Below are positions 1-7,059 of a DNA stretch of 8,924 bases, in pieces. The DNA lies in contig NYZA01000160.1 of assembly GCA_002686955.1 (NCBI GenBank), forward strand, positions 1-8,924, read 5' to 3'. Position 1 is the stretch's first letter. Each line of letters starts with the position of its first letter. Both the position numbers and the translations under genes were made by a program. The notes beneath the pieces were generated by a model. It was not told the DNA's origin, made no database searches, and saw only the letters and a list, made by a program, of their open reading frames with translations. Origin of the DNA: Gemmatimonadota bacterium. Its GTDB lineage: Bacteria > GCA-2686955.

Positions 1-583
1 CCGCCGCGATCCGATCCCAATCGGCCTTCGCCGAGTAGCCACCGCCCCGCGGACGCCCGTGCACCGCGATGGCCGAGACGCCCGCGCCCTCGATCACGCC
101 GGCAAGCCGCAGAGTCGTCTCTTCGGGGGTGAAACGCTCCCAGCCGATCCGCATCTTGGCCGTGACCGGCAGCCGAACCGCCTCGACCACCGCCGCGGTG
201 ATCTCGCCCAGCAGAACCGGATCGCGCAGACAACCCGATCCCCCGTTCTTCTCGACGATCTTCCGCGCCGGGCAACCGAAGTTGATATCGATGAAATCGG
301 GCGCATGCCCGGCTTCGATCAATCGGGCCGCCCGCGCCATCTCAGCAGGATCGGCGCCGAATATCTGGACCCCCACGGGGCGCTCCTCGTCGGCGAAGTG
401 GATCCGCTCCTCTTGCTTCTCGATCGATAGCAAGAGCGCCTTGGCCGAGGCGAACTCGGTGACCATCACATCGACGCCGAAACGCTTGGCGATCAACCGA
501 TAGGGGTGATCGGTCAGACCGGCCATCGGGGATAGGTAGATCTTCCCCTGAATACCGAAAGGTAGGGGGCGAGGACGCTTCAC
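1..583 (-). CDS. dusB: tRNA-dihydrouridine synthase, DusB/NifR3-like (3' end outside window)
   Basis: This is the N-terminal 194 residues of an FMN-dependent enzyme that reduces uridine to dihydrouridine in the tRNA D-loop, using NADPH in the cytoplasm. The TIM-barrel opening SPMAGLTDHPYR (residues 18-29) is the FMN-binding signature. DINFGCPARK (99-108) carries the expected catalytic cysteine, C104. AKMRIGW (142-148) supplies the conserved Lys, and VHGR (174-177) the His and Arg of the family. The order and spacing fit E. coli DusB, and DusB has been the closest family by eye. The start is GTG at 583: the ATG at 591 runs into a stop after three codons, and the next in-frame ATG lies inside the FMN motif. 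There is no clear Shine-Dalgarno. The response regulator stop lies 12 nt upstream in the same frame, so reinitiation after that gene is plausible. The C-terminal helical tRNA-binding domain lies outside the window. Assignment to the Dus family is secure; the DusB subfamily is probable. Confidence 0.93.
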   Translation of the reverse strand, partial: MKRPRPLPFGIQGKIYLSPMAGLTDHPYRLIAKRFGVDVMVTEFASAKALLLSIEKQEERIHFADEERPVGVQIFGADPAEMARAARLIEAGHAPDFIDINFGCPARKIVEKNGGSGCLRDPVLLGEITAAVVEAVRLPVTAKMRIGWERFTPEETTLRLAGVIEGAGVSAIAVHGRPRGGGYSAKADWDRIAA

Positions 584-595
584 CTGCCCATTGTA

Positions 596-2023
596 TCAGT
601 CTCCTTCGTCCAGATCGGCCCCATCCTTCGCGAGGTCGTAGAGCTTCATGCGGTAGCGGAGCTTGTCGCGCTTGATATTCAGGAGCGAAGCGGTCTCGGA
701 CTGATTCCAGTTCGTCTCGGTCAGCGCCTTCAGGATCAGCGACTTCTCGATCTCTCGAACGATGTCGTTGAAAAGGACCCCTTCCGGCTTGATGTCGCTG
801 CGCAGAATCTCTTCGAGAGTGGCGACGATGCCGCTGCCGTGGGAATTCGAAATGAGCAGATCGGGCAAGAGGGAGCGCCGCAGCTCCTCGCCGTCTTCCA
901 GCAGCACGGTTCGTTCGAGAAGGTTCTTCAGCTCGCGGATGTTCCCTGGCCAGGCGTATTCGAGCATGAGTGCCTCCGCCCCCGGCGTGATCCGCTGAAA
1001 GCCCTTCCCGAATGCCCTGTTGAACTCGGTCAGGAAGAACTTGGCCAGGAGCAAGATGTCTTTTCCGCGTTCGCGAAGAGGCGGCAGGAGGACCGGCACC
1101 ACCTTGAGCCTGTAGTAGAGATCATTGCGGAACTCTCCGTCGCTCACCATCTGTCGCAGATCCCGGTTCGTGGCACTGATGATCCGGACATCGACGGAGA
1201 TGTCTTTCGTGCCGCCCACCCGCCTGAACACCATCCGCTCAAGCACCCGAAGCAGCTTCACCTGGGTCGTATGGCTCATCTCGCCGACCTCGTCGAGAAA
1301 GAGGGTCCCCTGGTCGGCGAGCTCCAGGAGTCCTCTCTTCAGCTGCTTGGCATCGGTGAACGCCCCCTTCTCGTACCCAAAGAGCTCCGCCTCGAGCAGC
1401 GTCTCCGGGACCGAAGCACAGTTGATGTCCATGAAGGGCTGCTGCGATCGGTCGCTCTTGTAGTGGACGATGTGGGCAATCAGCTCTTTGCCGGTCCCCG
1501 ACTCCCCCTCGATCAATACACTTGTCGCGCTCGAACGCGCCACCTGATCAACGATTCTGTGGACCTGCTTCATCTTGTCGCAGTTCCCGATGATGCGATC
1601 GAAACGGAACTCCTCCAGCAGCTTCTTGCGGTGGTAGTTCACCTCGATCGAAAGCTGTTTCTTCTCGAGCGACCGCTCGATCGCGATCAGAAGCTGATCC
1701 AGAATGACCGGCTTGGTGATGTAGTCGTCGGCTCCCAGCTTCATCGCCTTCACAGCCGTCTCGATCTTGCCGAAGGCCGTGATGATGATCACCGTGATAT
1801 CGGCGTCGCGGGCCCGCATCTCCTCGAGGACCTCCAACCCGCTCATATCGGGCAGCTTAAGATCGAGGATCACCAGATCGGGAGTGGACTCATCTACGGA
1901 ATGCAGCGCCTGCTCGCCGGTGCTAGCGGTTCGGACTTCGTACTTCTCCTCCTCGATCAGGAATCGAGAGATGAAATGGCGGATCGCCTCCTGATCGTCG
2001 ACGACCAGAATCTCGGCCTTCAT
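596..2023 (-). CDS. NtrC-family sigma-54-dependent response regulator with canonical receiver
   Basis: A 475-residue phosphorylation-controlled activator of RpoN promoters. Domains in order: receiver (about 4-118) with acidic pocket D9/D10, phosphoacceptor D54, T82 and K104 all intact; linker helix (about 115-140); AAA+ domain (about 143-390) with Walker A GESGTGKE (173-180), Walker B LFLDE (241-245) and WPGNIREL (358-365); and a Fis-type helix-turn-helix (about 437-463, NQSETASLLNIKRDKLRYRM). The sigma-54 contact loop reads GAFTDA (220-225) instead of GAFTGA. The ATG at 2023 is supported by GAGGA at 2030-2034, six nucleotides upstream, and overlaps the stop of the kinase gene as ATGA. Translational coupling with the kinase is therefore likely, and the kinase at 2020-3813 is the obvious phosphodonor. 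Length and domain order are typical of NtrC, ZraR and AtoC. Its target genes cannot be told from the sequence. Confidence 0.95.
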   Translation of the reverse strand: MKAEILVVDDQEAIRHFISRFLIEEEKYEVRTASTGEQALHSVDESTPDLVILDLKLPDMSGLEVLEEMRARDADITVIIITAFGKIETAVKAMKLGADDYITKPVILDQLLIAIERSLEKKQLSIEVNYHRKKLLEEFRFDRIIGNCDKMKQVHRIVDQVARSSATSVLIEGESGTGKELIAHIVHYKSDRSQQPFMDINCASVPETLLEAELFGYEKGAFTDAKQLKRGLLELADQGTLFLDEVGEMSHTTQVKLLRVLERMVFRRVGGTKDISVDVRIISATNRDLRQMVSDGEFRNDLYYRLKVVPVLLPPLRERGKDILLLAKFFLTEFNRAFGKGFQRITPGAEALMLEYAWPGNIRELKNLLERTVLLEDGEELRRSLLPDLLISNSHGSGIVATLEEILRSDIKPEGVLFNDIVREIEKSLILKALTETNWNQSETASLLNIKRDKLRYRMKLYDLAKDGADLDEGD

Positions 2024-3813
2024 AGGGATTCCTCGGATGCGGCCGCGCCCAGCGGCAGCTCCAGCGTGATTGTCGTGCCTTCTCCGAGCTCGCTCTCGAC
2101 TCGCAGATCTCCGCCGTGGCGCTCGACGATGGAATGGCTCACATAAAGCCCGAGGCCGGTTCCTCCCTCCTTCGTCGAATAGAAGGGCTCGAAAAGTCGA
2201 TCCTGGTCCTCTTCGGGAATCCCCGGTCCTCGATCGGAGATCGCGATCAGCAGATGGGACGACTCTCCACTATTGGAATCGACAGACGCGGCGAAGCGGT
2301 TTACCGCGCGCAGATCGATTTCGACGCGCCCCCCCCGCTCGGAGATCTCGATGGCGTTCTTGATCAGGTTGATCAGCACCTGCTGGATCTTATCGGCATC
2401 GGCGTAGATTGGCGGCAGCGACCCATCGACCCGAACCGGCAGCCCCACGCCGTATCTCTCGCAGAGGTCCTGAACCGATCGGATCGAGCGCTCCACAATC
2501 TCGGCGGCATCGATCTCCTCCTTCCAGAGGGTCATCGGGCGCGACGCCGAGTAGAGATCGACGATGATTCGGTCGAGCCTCATGATCTCGTTGATGATGA
2601 AGTGGATCGTCTCCCGCTGCGGATCCCCTTCGTCGATCCGCTTGGCGAGATACTGCACGCCGGTCATGATCCCCGCCAAGGGGTTGCGTATCTCGTGGGC
2701 CACACTGGTGGTCAAACGCCCGATCGCCGCGAGCTTCTCGAGCTGAAAGATCTCTTCGTCGGTCTTCCGCGTGCTCGACGCGTCGGTGAGCTCGGCCACC
2801 AAACCGGCGTGAGGGCCCTGCTCGCCCCGTAGGAGCGAGGTTTTCACCTGCAGCACCACCATCGAGCCGTCGGGACGCTCGATATGCAGATCCTTGTGTG
2901 ACTGCGCCTTCCCCTTCGCCAAGCTGAGCCGCAGCGGATCGACTTGCGGCCGCTGAGGTTTCCAGATCTCCTTGATCGGACGGTCGAGCGCCTCATCGAT
3001 CGAGATTCCGAGAAGCTCGGCCGCTCTCGTGTTGAGGCTCGTGACCCGGTTGTTGCGACCGATGGTGATCAGGCCCGATTCCATCGAGTTGGTGACGCTC
3101 GCGCGGAACTGTTGCTCTCTGCGGAGTCTGCGGTACAGAACGGCGTTTTCGATCGCGACACCGAGCTGCCCCAGGAAGAGATCGAAGGAAAGCGCCTCGT
3201 CTTCAGAAGTGGGACTTCGCTCTCCCGGGTCGGCGGCCACGATCCCCAGTCCCCTCGGAATCGGGAAGGTGACGAAGGAACCCACCGCCTGGACTTCCCG
3301 CCCCTGCGCACCGAGGAGGCGATCCGGGCCTTCGCCCTTCACCGGAGCGCCGCTGCTGAGCGATTCGATCAGAGCCGATGAGGCATCGCCGAATTCGATC
3401 GCGATCCGAAGCGGCTCCTCTCCTCCTCGAGAAAAGAGCGCGCCGACCAATGCATTCCGGATGCGATCGACGAGCCCCACGAAGACCCAGGAGAAGTTGA
3501 GCGATTTCAGGAGGAAATCACCCACGATATCGACCGCCTGCCGCACGTCGCGGGCCTCGGTGATCTCGACCGATACCTGTGTGAGCTCGATCAAATGCAG
3601 GGTGGTCCGCGCCCAGGGATCGCTCTTGCCCCGGAGCACACGCTTCACGCCCTCGATCGCGTCATCATCGCGGGCGATCGATCCCAACGGTGGATCTGGG
3701 TCGGCCGAGGGGGGCCAATTCGCAACCGGTTGAGGTGTCAATGCGTCATCCCGTGGAAACGCGGCGTGGCCGGGGCAGGACTGTTGGGTGGGCGGGAGTG
3801 GGTGGACCGGCAC
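2020..3813 (-). CDS. Soluble GAF-PAS sensor histidine kinase (NtrB/AtoS-like catalytic core)
   Basis: Up to 597 residues with no transmembrane segment, so this is a cytoplasmic sensor. Order: a proline-rich, probably disordered N-terminus (1-50); a GAF-like domain (about 75-225); a PAS domain (about 235-345); HisKA with phospho-acceptor H373 in VAHEIRNPL; and an HATPase_c domain with N-box NLIKNA (482-487), G1 DRGPGI (527-532), F-box FEPFYSTKEGG (541-551) and G2 GTGLGLYV (551-558). The HExxN arrangement after the phospho-His is associated with kinases that also dephosphorylate their regulator. The GAF and PAS ligands are unknown. The downstream regulator overlaps by 4 nt (ATGA), which identifies its partner. 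The start is uncertain: GTG 3813 has no Shine-Dalgarno, and a candidate promoter would place the transcript start only about 10 nt upstream. In-frame alternatives are a TTG at 3741 and GTG codons at about 3648 and 3639. The latter has GAGG nine nucleotides upstream and would keep all recognisable domains. Confidence 0.93.
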   Translation of the reverse strand: MPVHPLPPTQQSCPGHAAFPRDDALTPQPVANWPPSADPDPPLGSIARDDDAIEGVKRVLRGKSDPWARTTLHLIELTQVSVEITEARDVRQAVDIVGDFLLKSLNFSWVFVGLVDRIRNALVGALFSRGGEEPLRIAIEFGDASSALIESLSSGAPVKGEGPDRLLGAQGREVQAVGSFVTFPIPRGLGIVAADPGERSPTSEDEALSFDLFLGQLGVAIENAVLYRRLRREQQFRASVTNSMESGLITIGRNNRVTSLNTRAAELLGISIDEALDRPIKEIWKPQRPQVDPLRLSLAKGKAQSHKDLHIERPDGSMVVLQVKTSLLRGEQGPHAGLVAELTDASSTRKTDEEIFQLEKLAAIGRLTTSVAHEIRNPLAGIMTGVQYLAKRIDEGDPQRETIHFIINEIMRLDRIIVDLYSASRPMTLWKEEIDAAEIVERSIRSVQDLCERYGVGLPVRVDGSLPPIYADADKIQQVLINLIKNAIEISERGGRVEIDLRAVNRFAASVDSNSGESSHLLIAISDRGPGIPEEDQDRLFEPFYSTKEGGTGLGLYVSHSIVERHGGDLRVESELGEGTTITLELPLGAAASEESL

Positions 3814-3831
3814 CGCGTAGAGCGTAGAGCC

Positions 3832-3860
3832 AGCGTAGGAAGGGCCGTCCCCCGTGTCAA
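3832..3860 (-). promoter_or_regulatory. Candidate sigma-70 promoter in the gap before the kinase gene
   Basis: In the 63-bp gap between the upstream activator and the kinase, the minus strand carries a perfect -35 TTGACA (3860-3855), a 17-bp spacer and TACGCT (3837-3832). TACGCT matches the -10 consensus at only three positions, including the important initial TA and final T. If used, it would let the kinase-regulator-dus genes be transcribed apart from the genes upstream. A start site near 3825 would leave about 10 nt before GTG 3813, which argues either for a later translation start or against the promoter. The CTACGC hexamer recurs three times at and after the -10 (3838-3833, 3827-3822, 3820-3815). 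A short GC hairpin without a T-run (3877-3862) sits just upstream, overlapping the stop codon of the activator gene. The call rests on motif matching alone. Confidence 0.35.
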
Positions 3861-3876
3861 TGCCCGGCCCTTCGGG

Positions 3877-5379
3877 CTACTCGCCGGAGCCGCCATCCAC
3901 ATTGAATCGATCGATCCGGTCCCTCAGGGTGTTGCGGCTGATCCCGAGCAGCTTCGCCGCCTGCACCTGATTGCCTCCGGTCTCGAGCAGGGTACGGCGG
4001 ATCAGACTCGATTCCAGGGCCGCGGTGAGCTGGCCATAGAGGTTTCCTCGGCAACGCCGCAGCAGATTCGGGAACTGCTGATCGACGATCTGTTCGAAAA
4101 CCCTGACCCAGTCTCCCTCGGTCATCCCGACCGATCCGTCGGGGTCGGCCATTCCGGCGAGTCCCGCGTCGAGGTGCTCGGGGAGGATCTGGTGCCCCTT
4201 CGTTTTCACGACCGCCGCCTGAATCACATTCTCAAGCTCCCGCACATTACCGGGCCAAGGGCAGGAGTTTAGGATATCGATTGTCGTGGCGTGGAGTCCT
4301 CGGACGTCCTTCCGGAATTTGACGCGGTAGCGGCGGAGGAAATGTCGCGCCAGAAGCATCACATCCTCGCCCCTCTCTCTGAGCGCGGGCAGGTGGATAT
4401 TGATCACTTTGAGCCGGTAGAAGAGATCCCAACGGAACTCACCGGCCTTCGAGAGCTGCAAGAGGCTCTTGTTCGTCGCCGCGACGACCCGGACATCGAC
4501 ATGGATCGTCTCGTTCCCTCCCACGCGTTCGAAAGCCTGCTCCTGGATCACCCGTAGCACCTTGGCCTGGGTCGAAGAGGACATGTCTCCGATTTCATCT
4601 AGGAAGATCGTTCCACCGTTGCAGATCTCGAACTTCCCCAGCTTTCGGGCCTTCGCGTCGGTAAACGCGCCTTTTTCGTGGCCGAAGAGCTCCGATTCGA
4701 GAAGCGTGTCGGGTCCCATGGCGCAGTTCATGACCTGGAAGGGCTTGTCGCTACGAAGACTGTTGGCGACGATCTGTCTGGCGACCACTCCTTTACCGGT
4801 CCCGGTCTCCCCTTCGATGAGCACGGTCGCATTCGATCGAGCGACCTGTCCGATCGTCTTGTATATCTCGATCATCTCCGGGCTGTCGCCCAGGAGCGCG
4901 CCCGCCGACTCCTCCTCTTCGGAAACACTGACGACCTGATCTTGCTCCCGGTGCTCCGCGTACGACTGCGCCGCCGCCGACGCACGGTCGACCTGCGCCA
5001 GCAGTTTCTCCGACACGTGGTAGTCGGCGATTACATCGAACGCGCCTTCCCCGATCAGATCGATGTAGGTCTGGGGAGGAGCCACTGAACGCATGAGCAC
5101 GATGATCTGAGCGAAGGGGAATCGCTGACTCATCTGCTTCACGACGTCGGGATCGGAGCCTGAGCTGGCGTAGCCGTAGTCGACTAGGACCACCTTGATC
5201 GGGGACCCGTACAGCGTCTCCCCGACCCCATCCAGATCGGAACGGGCCACGTACTGCAGGCCCACCCGCTCGACGGCATCCAGAACTCTCGAACGGGAGC
5301 CCGTGTCGGTGTAGACAAGAACGGTGTCCATGCGGAACTCCATCAGACGGCCAAGCCGCGCACCCGGATCGCGCGGCAT
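3877..5379 (-). CDS. Sigma-54-dependent activator with degenerate receiver domain
   Basis: A 500-residue bacterial enhancer-binding protein. The central AAA+ domain (about 163-405) is intact: Walker A GETGTGKG (190-197), Walker B IFLDE (258-262), sensor region VVAATN (298-303), WPGNVREL (375-382). The C-terminus carries a Fis-type helix-turn-helix (470-490, NQVQAAKLLGISRNTLRDRI). The sigma-54 contact loop is GAFTDA (237-242). The N-terminus (17-137) folds like a receiver and keeps D67 at the phosphoacceptor position. It has only one acidic residue, D25, after strand 1. The conserved Thr is replaced in VLMRS (94-98), and the KP signature is missing from ADYHVSEKL (118-126). Control by ordinary phosphotransfer is therefore doubtful. 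About 50 residues longer than usual between the AAA+ domain and the helix-turn-helix. Two starts are credible: ATG 5379 with AGGA five nucleotides upstream, and ATG 5331 with GGAG six nucleotides upstream, the latter beginning exactly at the receiver. Its neighbours are a ComM-like gene 135 bp upstream and the kinase 63 bp downstream. Confidence 0.93.
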   Translation of the reverse strand: MPRDPGARLGRLMEFRMDTVLVYTDTGSRSRVLDAVERVGLQYVARSDLDGVGETLYGSPIKVVLVDYGYASSGSDPDVVKQMSQRFPFAQIIVLMRSVAPPQTYIDLIGEGAFDVIADYHVSEKLLAQVDRASAAAQSYAEHREQDQVVSVSEEEESAGALLGDSPEMIEIYKTIGQVARSNATVLIEGETGTGKGVVARQIVANSLRSDKPFQVMNCAMGPDTLLESELFGHEKGAFTDAKARKLGKFEICNGGTIFLDEIGDMSSSTQAKVLRVIQEQAFERVGGNETIHVDVRVVAATNKSLLQLSKAGEFRWDLFYRLKVINIHLPALRERGEDVMLLARHFLRRYRVKFRKDVRGLHATTIDILNSCPWPGNVRELENVIQAAVVKTKGHQILPEHLDAGLAGMADPDGSVGMTEGDWVRVFEQIVDQQFPNLLRRCRGNLYGQLTAALESSLIRRTLLETGGNQVQAAKLLGISRNTLRDRIDRFNVDGGSGE

Positions 5380-5514
5380 CGGTGTCCTGCTCCTCTATCG
5401 GACGATCCGCATCGTGGAATCCACCGGGGCAGGATGATGCAAAAACTCCTCTCTCTGCATGTCCAGCTTATCGGACGCCCGTGCGCACAACTGGAACATA
5501 TGGTCAATTGCTGG
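5380..5514. other. Intergenic region between the ComM-like gene and the activator gene
   Basis: These 135 bp lie between two minus-strand genes. No convincing rho-independent terminator follows the ComM-like stop, and no -24/-12 element is visible. A 21-codon open frame on the minus strand (5460-5395; begins MQREEF, ends MRIVR) stops just before the AGGAG that precedes ATG 5379, but it lacks a good ribosome-binding site. A short inverted repeat ACGAT-CCGC-ATCGT (5402-5415) lies inside it, and a GTGCGCAC palindrome sits near 5491. A weak -10-like GATAAG occurs upstream of the small frame without a matching -35. The region may hold a promoter for the activator gene, but I cannot identify one with confidence. 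Confidence 0.3.
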
Positions 5515-7059
5515 TCAGATTCGATAAGAGAGGGCCTCGTCCAGCGCTTCAGCCCGTACCGGACCCTCGTTGGCGGCCAGATCCTCGATGCTGCGGGCGA
5601 CTCGCAACACGCGCGCCTGGCCTCGGGCCGAGAGCATTCCCCCGGCGAGAGCCTGGCGGAGCACTTCGCGCGCTGAGAACGTGAGGCCCGGCCCGGCGGC
5701 GAGCTCGGCGGGACCCAGCTCGGCATTCGCGGGCCCGGTCCCCCCCGGGGAGCCCCGTGACGCGCTGATCTCGCGGGCCGCCATGACGCGCTCGCGCACC
5801 GTCGCGGAGGGCTCGGAGCCGGCGGGAGAGTCCACGACCTTGATCAATTCCTCGGCGGAGAGGGAGCAGAGCTCGACGCGAAGATCGAATCGGTCGAGGA
5901 GCGGACCGGAGATGCGGCCCAGATAGGCGCGGATCTTCTGTTCGGGGCAGACACAGCGCCCCCCCGGAGCACCGGAATAGCCACAGGGGCACGGGTTCAT
6001 GGCCGCGACGAGCATGAACGACGCGGGAAAGACGATCTTCTCACGCGCCCGCGCCAGCTCGACCTTGCGATCTTCCAAGGGCTGTCGCAGCAGCTCCAGC
6101 ACCGATCGCCTGAACTCAGGCAGCTCGTCGAGGAAGAGAACTCCGCGATGGGCCAGGGTGACCTCGCCGGGCCGGATCGGGGCGCCGCCGCCGACGAGCC
6201 CTTGTGCCGAAATGGTGTGGTGGGGTGCGCGAAAGGGTCGCCGCCGCATCAGTCCGCTCGAGCTCAGGCGAGCGACGCTCCACACCCGCGTGACATCGAC
6301 CGCCTCTTCGGTCGTCATTCGAGGCAGGATCCCCGCCAAGCAACGGGCGATGAGCGTCTTCCCCACGCCGGGCGGCCCAACCAAGAGAAGATTGTGGCCC
6401 CCCGACGCGGCGATCTCGAGCGCTCTGCGGGCGGAGAGCTGACCCTCGACGTGGCGAAGATCGCTCGATGCCGAAACCGCTCCAGTCTCGGCGGCCGAAT
6501 CCCGTGTCGCTTCCCGCGGAAGTCCCGCGCGGTACATCTCGTCGCTCAACGGGCAGCCTGCGGCGATGAAAGCCCGAACCTCTTCGAGATCGGTTGCCGC
6601 GAGAACGAAGAAACCCTCGACCAGCCTCGCTTCCGGCGCATTCTCGGCGGGGACGACCAGGCATCGCAGCCCCTTCACCTTGGCGTGCATGGCCATCGAG
6701 AGCACACCGGCGACCGGACGAAGGCGCCCGCCCAACGAGAGCTCACCGACGAAGGCCACGCGCTTCGTCGGAGGCAGGAGACCTTGGGCGACCATCACGC
6801 CGACCGCGATCGGCAGGTCGAAGGCCGAGCCGTCCTTCCGCCGATCGGCCGGGGCGAGGTTGATCGTCACCTTGGTCTGCGGCCACCCGGCGGCAGCCTG
6901 GCTCAGTGCCGAGGCGACGCGGTCTCGCGCTTCACGAACAGCGCCCTGGGGCAATCCCACGATCGTTGTTCCGGGGAGTCCGCCAGGAAAGTCCACCTCG
7001 ACATCGACCGGGTACGCGTCGACGCCTTCGATTCCGAGAGAGAGGATCGAGACAGCCAT
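5515..7059 (-). CDS. comM: ComM/YifB-type Mg-chelatase-like AAA+ ATPase
   Basis: 514 residues, against about 506 for E. coli YifB, and full length. Proteins of this family act in the cytoplasm as hexameric DNA branch-migration helicases that widen heteroduplex during natural transformation. The N-terminal Lon-protease-like fold (about 1-170) begins MAVSILSLGIEGV and contains GLPGTTIVGLP (27-37) and TINLAPAD (65-72). The AAA+ part has Walker A GPPGVGKT (228-235), FRAPHHTIS (276-284), Walker B GVLFLDELPEF (306-316) and the paired-Cys segment NPCPCGYSG (355-363) with C369 and C371. The C-terminal domain keeps LSARGQARVLRVARSIEDLA (476-495). The frame stays open upstream to 7155, but family alignment places the start at ATG 7059; those extra residues look like untranslated sequence. 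Shine-Dalgarno support is weak. The gene is usually solitary and is not known to act with sigma-54 regulators, so its place here is probably positional. A function in DNA uptake is inferred from the family only. Confidence 0.95.
   Translation of the reverse strand: MAVSILSLGIEGVDAYPVDVEVDFPGGLPGTTIVGLPQGAVREARDRVASALSQAAAGWPQTKVTINLAPADRRKDGSAFDLPIAVGVMVAQGLLPPTKRVAFVGELSLGGRLRPVAGVLSMAMHAKVKGLRCLVVPAENAPEARLVEGFFVLAATDLEEVRAFIAAGCPLSDEMYRAGLPREATRDSAAETGAVSASSDLRHVEGQLSARRALEIAASGGHNLLLVGPPGVGKTLIARCLAGILPRMTTEEAVDVTRVWSVARLSSSGLMRRRPFRAPHHTISAQGLVGGGAPIRPGEVTLAHRGVLFLDELPEFRRSVLELLRQPLEDRKVELARAREKIVFPASFMLVAAMNPCPCGYSGAPGGRCVCPEQKIRAYLGRISGPLLDRFDLRVELCSLSAEELIKVVDSPAGSEPSATVRERVMAAREISASRGSPGGTGPANAELGPAELAAGPGLTFSAREVLRQALAGGMLSARGQARVLRVARSIEDLAANEGPVRAEALDEALSYRI

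Noticed and set aside
69-503. Plus-strand frames of 123 and 144 codons at the left edge
   Set aside because: They are antisense to the dihydrouridine synthase, whose FMN-binding and catalytic motifs are on the minus strand.
583-598. A read-through fusion of the response regulator and dus
   Set aside because: The genes are in the same frame with one TGA between them, but both have complete termini and family-typical ends. This is ordinary close operon spacing.
839-2146. A 435-codon plus-strand open frame
   Set aside because: It lies antisense to the response regulator and the end of the kinase gene, both of which have complete, recognisable domains. Long antisense frames are expected in GC-rich genes. 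The translation is Leu/Asp/Arg-rich without motifs.
3862-3877. GC-rich inverted repeat as a rho-independent terminator after the first activator gene
   Set aside because: The stem is only 4-5 bp, overlaps the stop codon and is not followed by a T-run on the minus strand.
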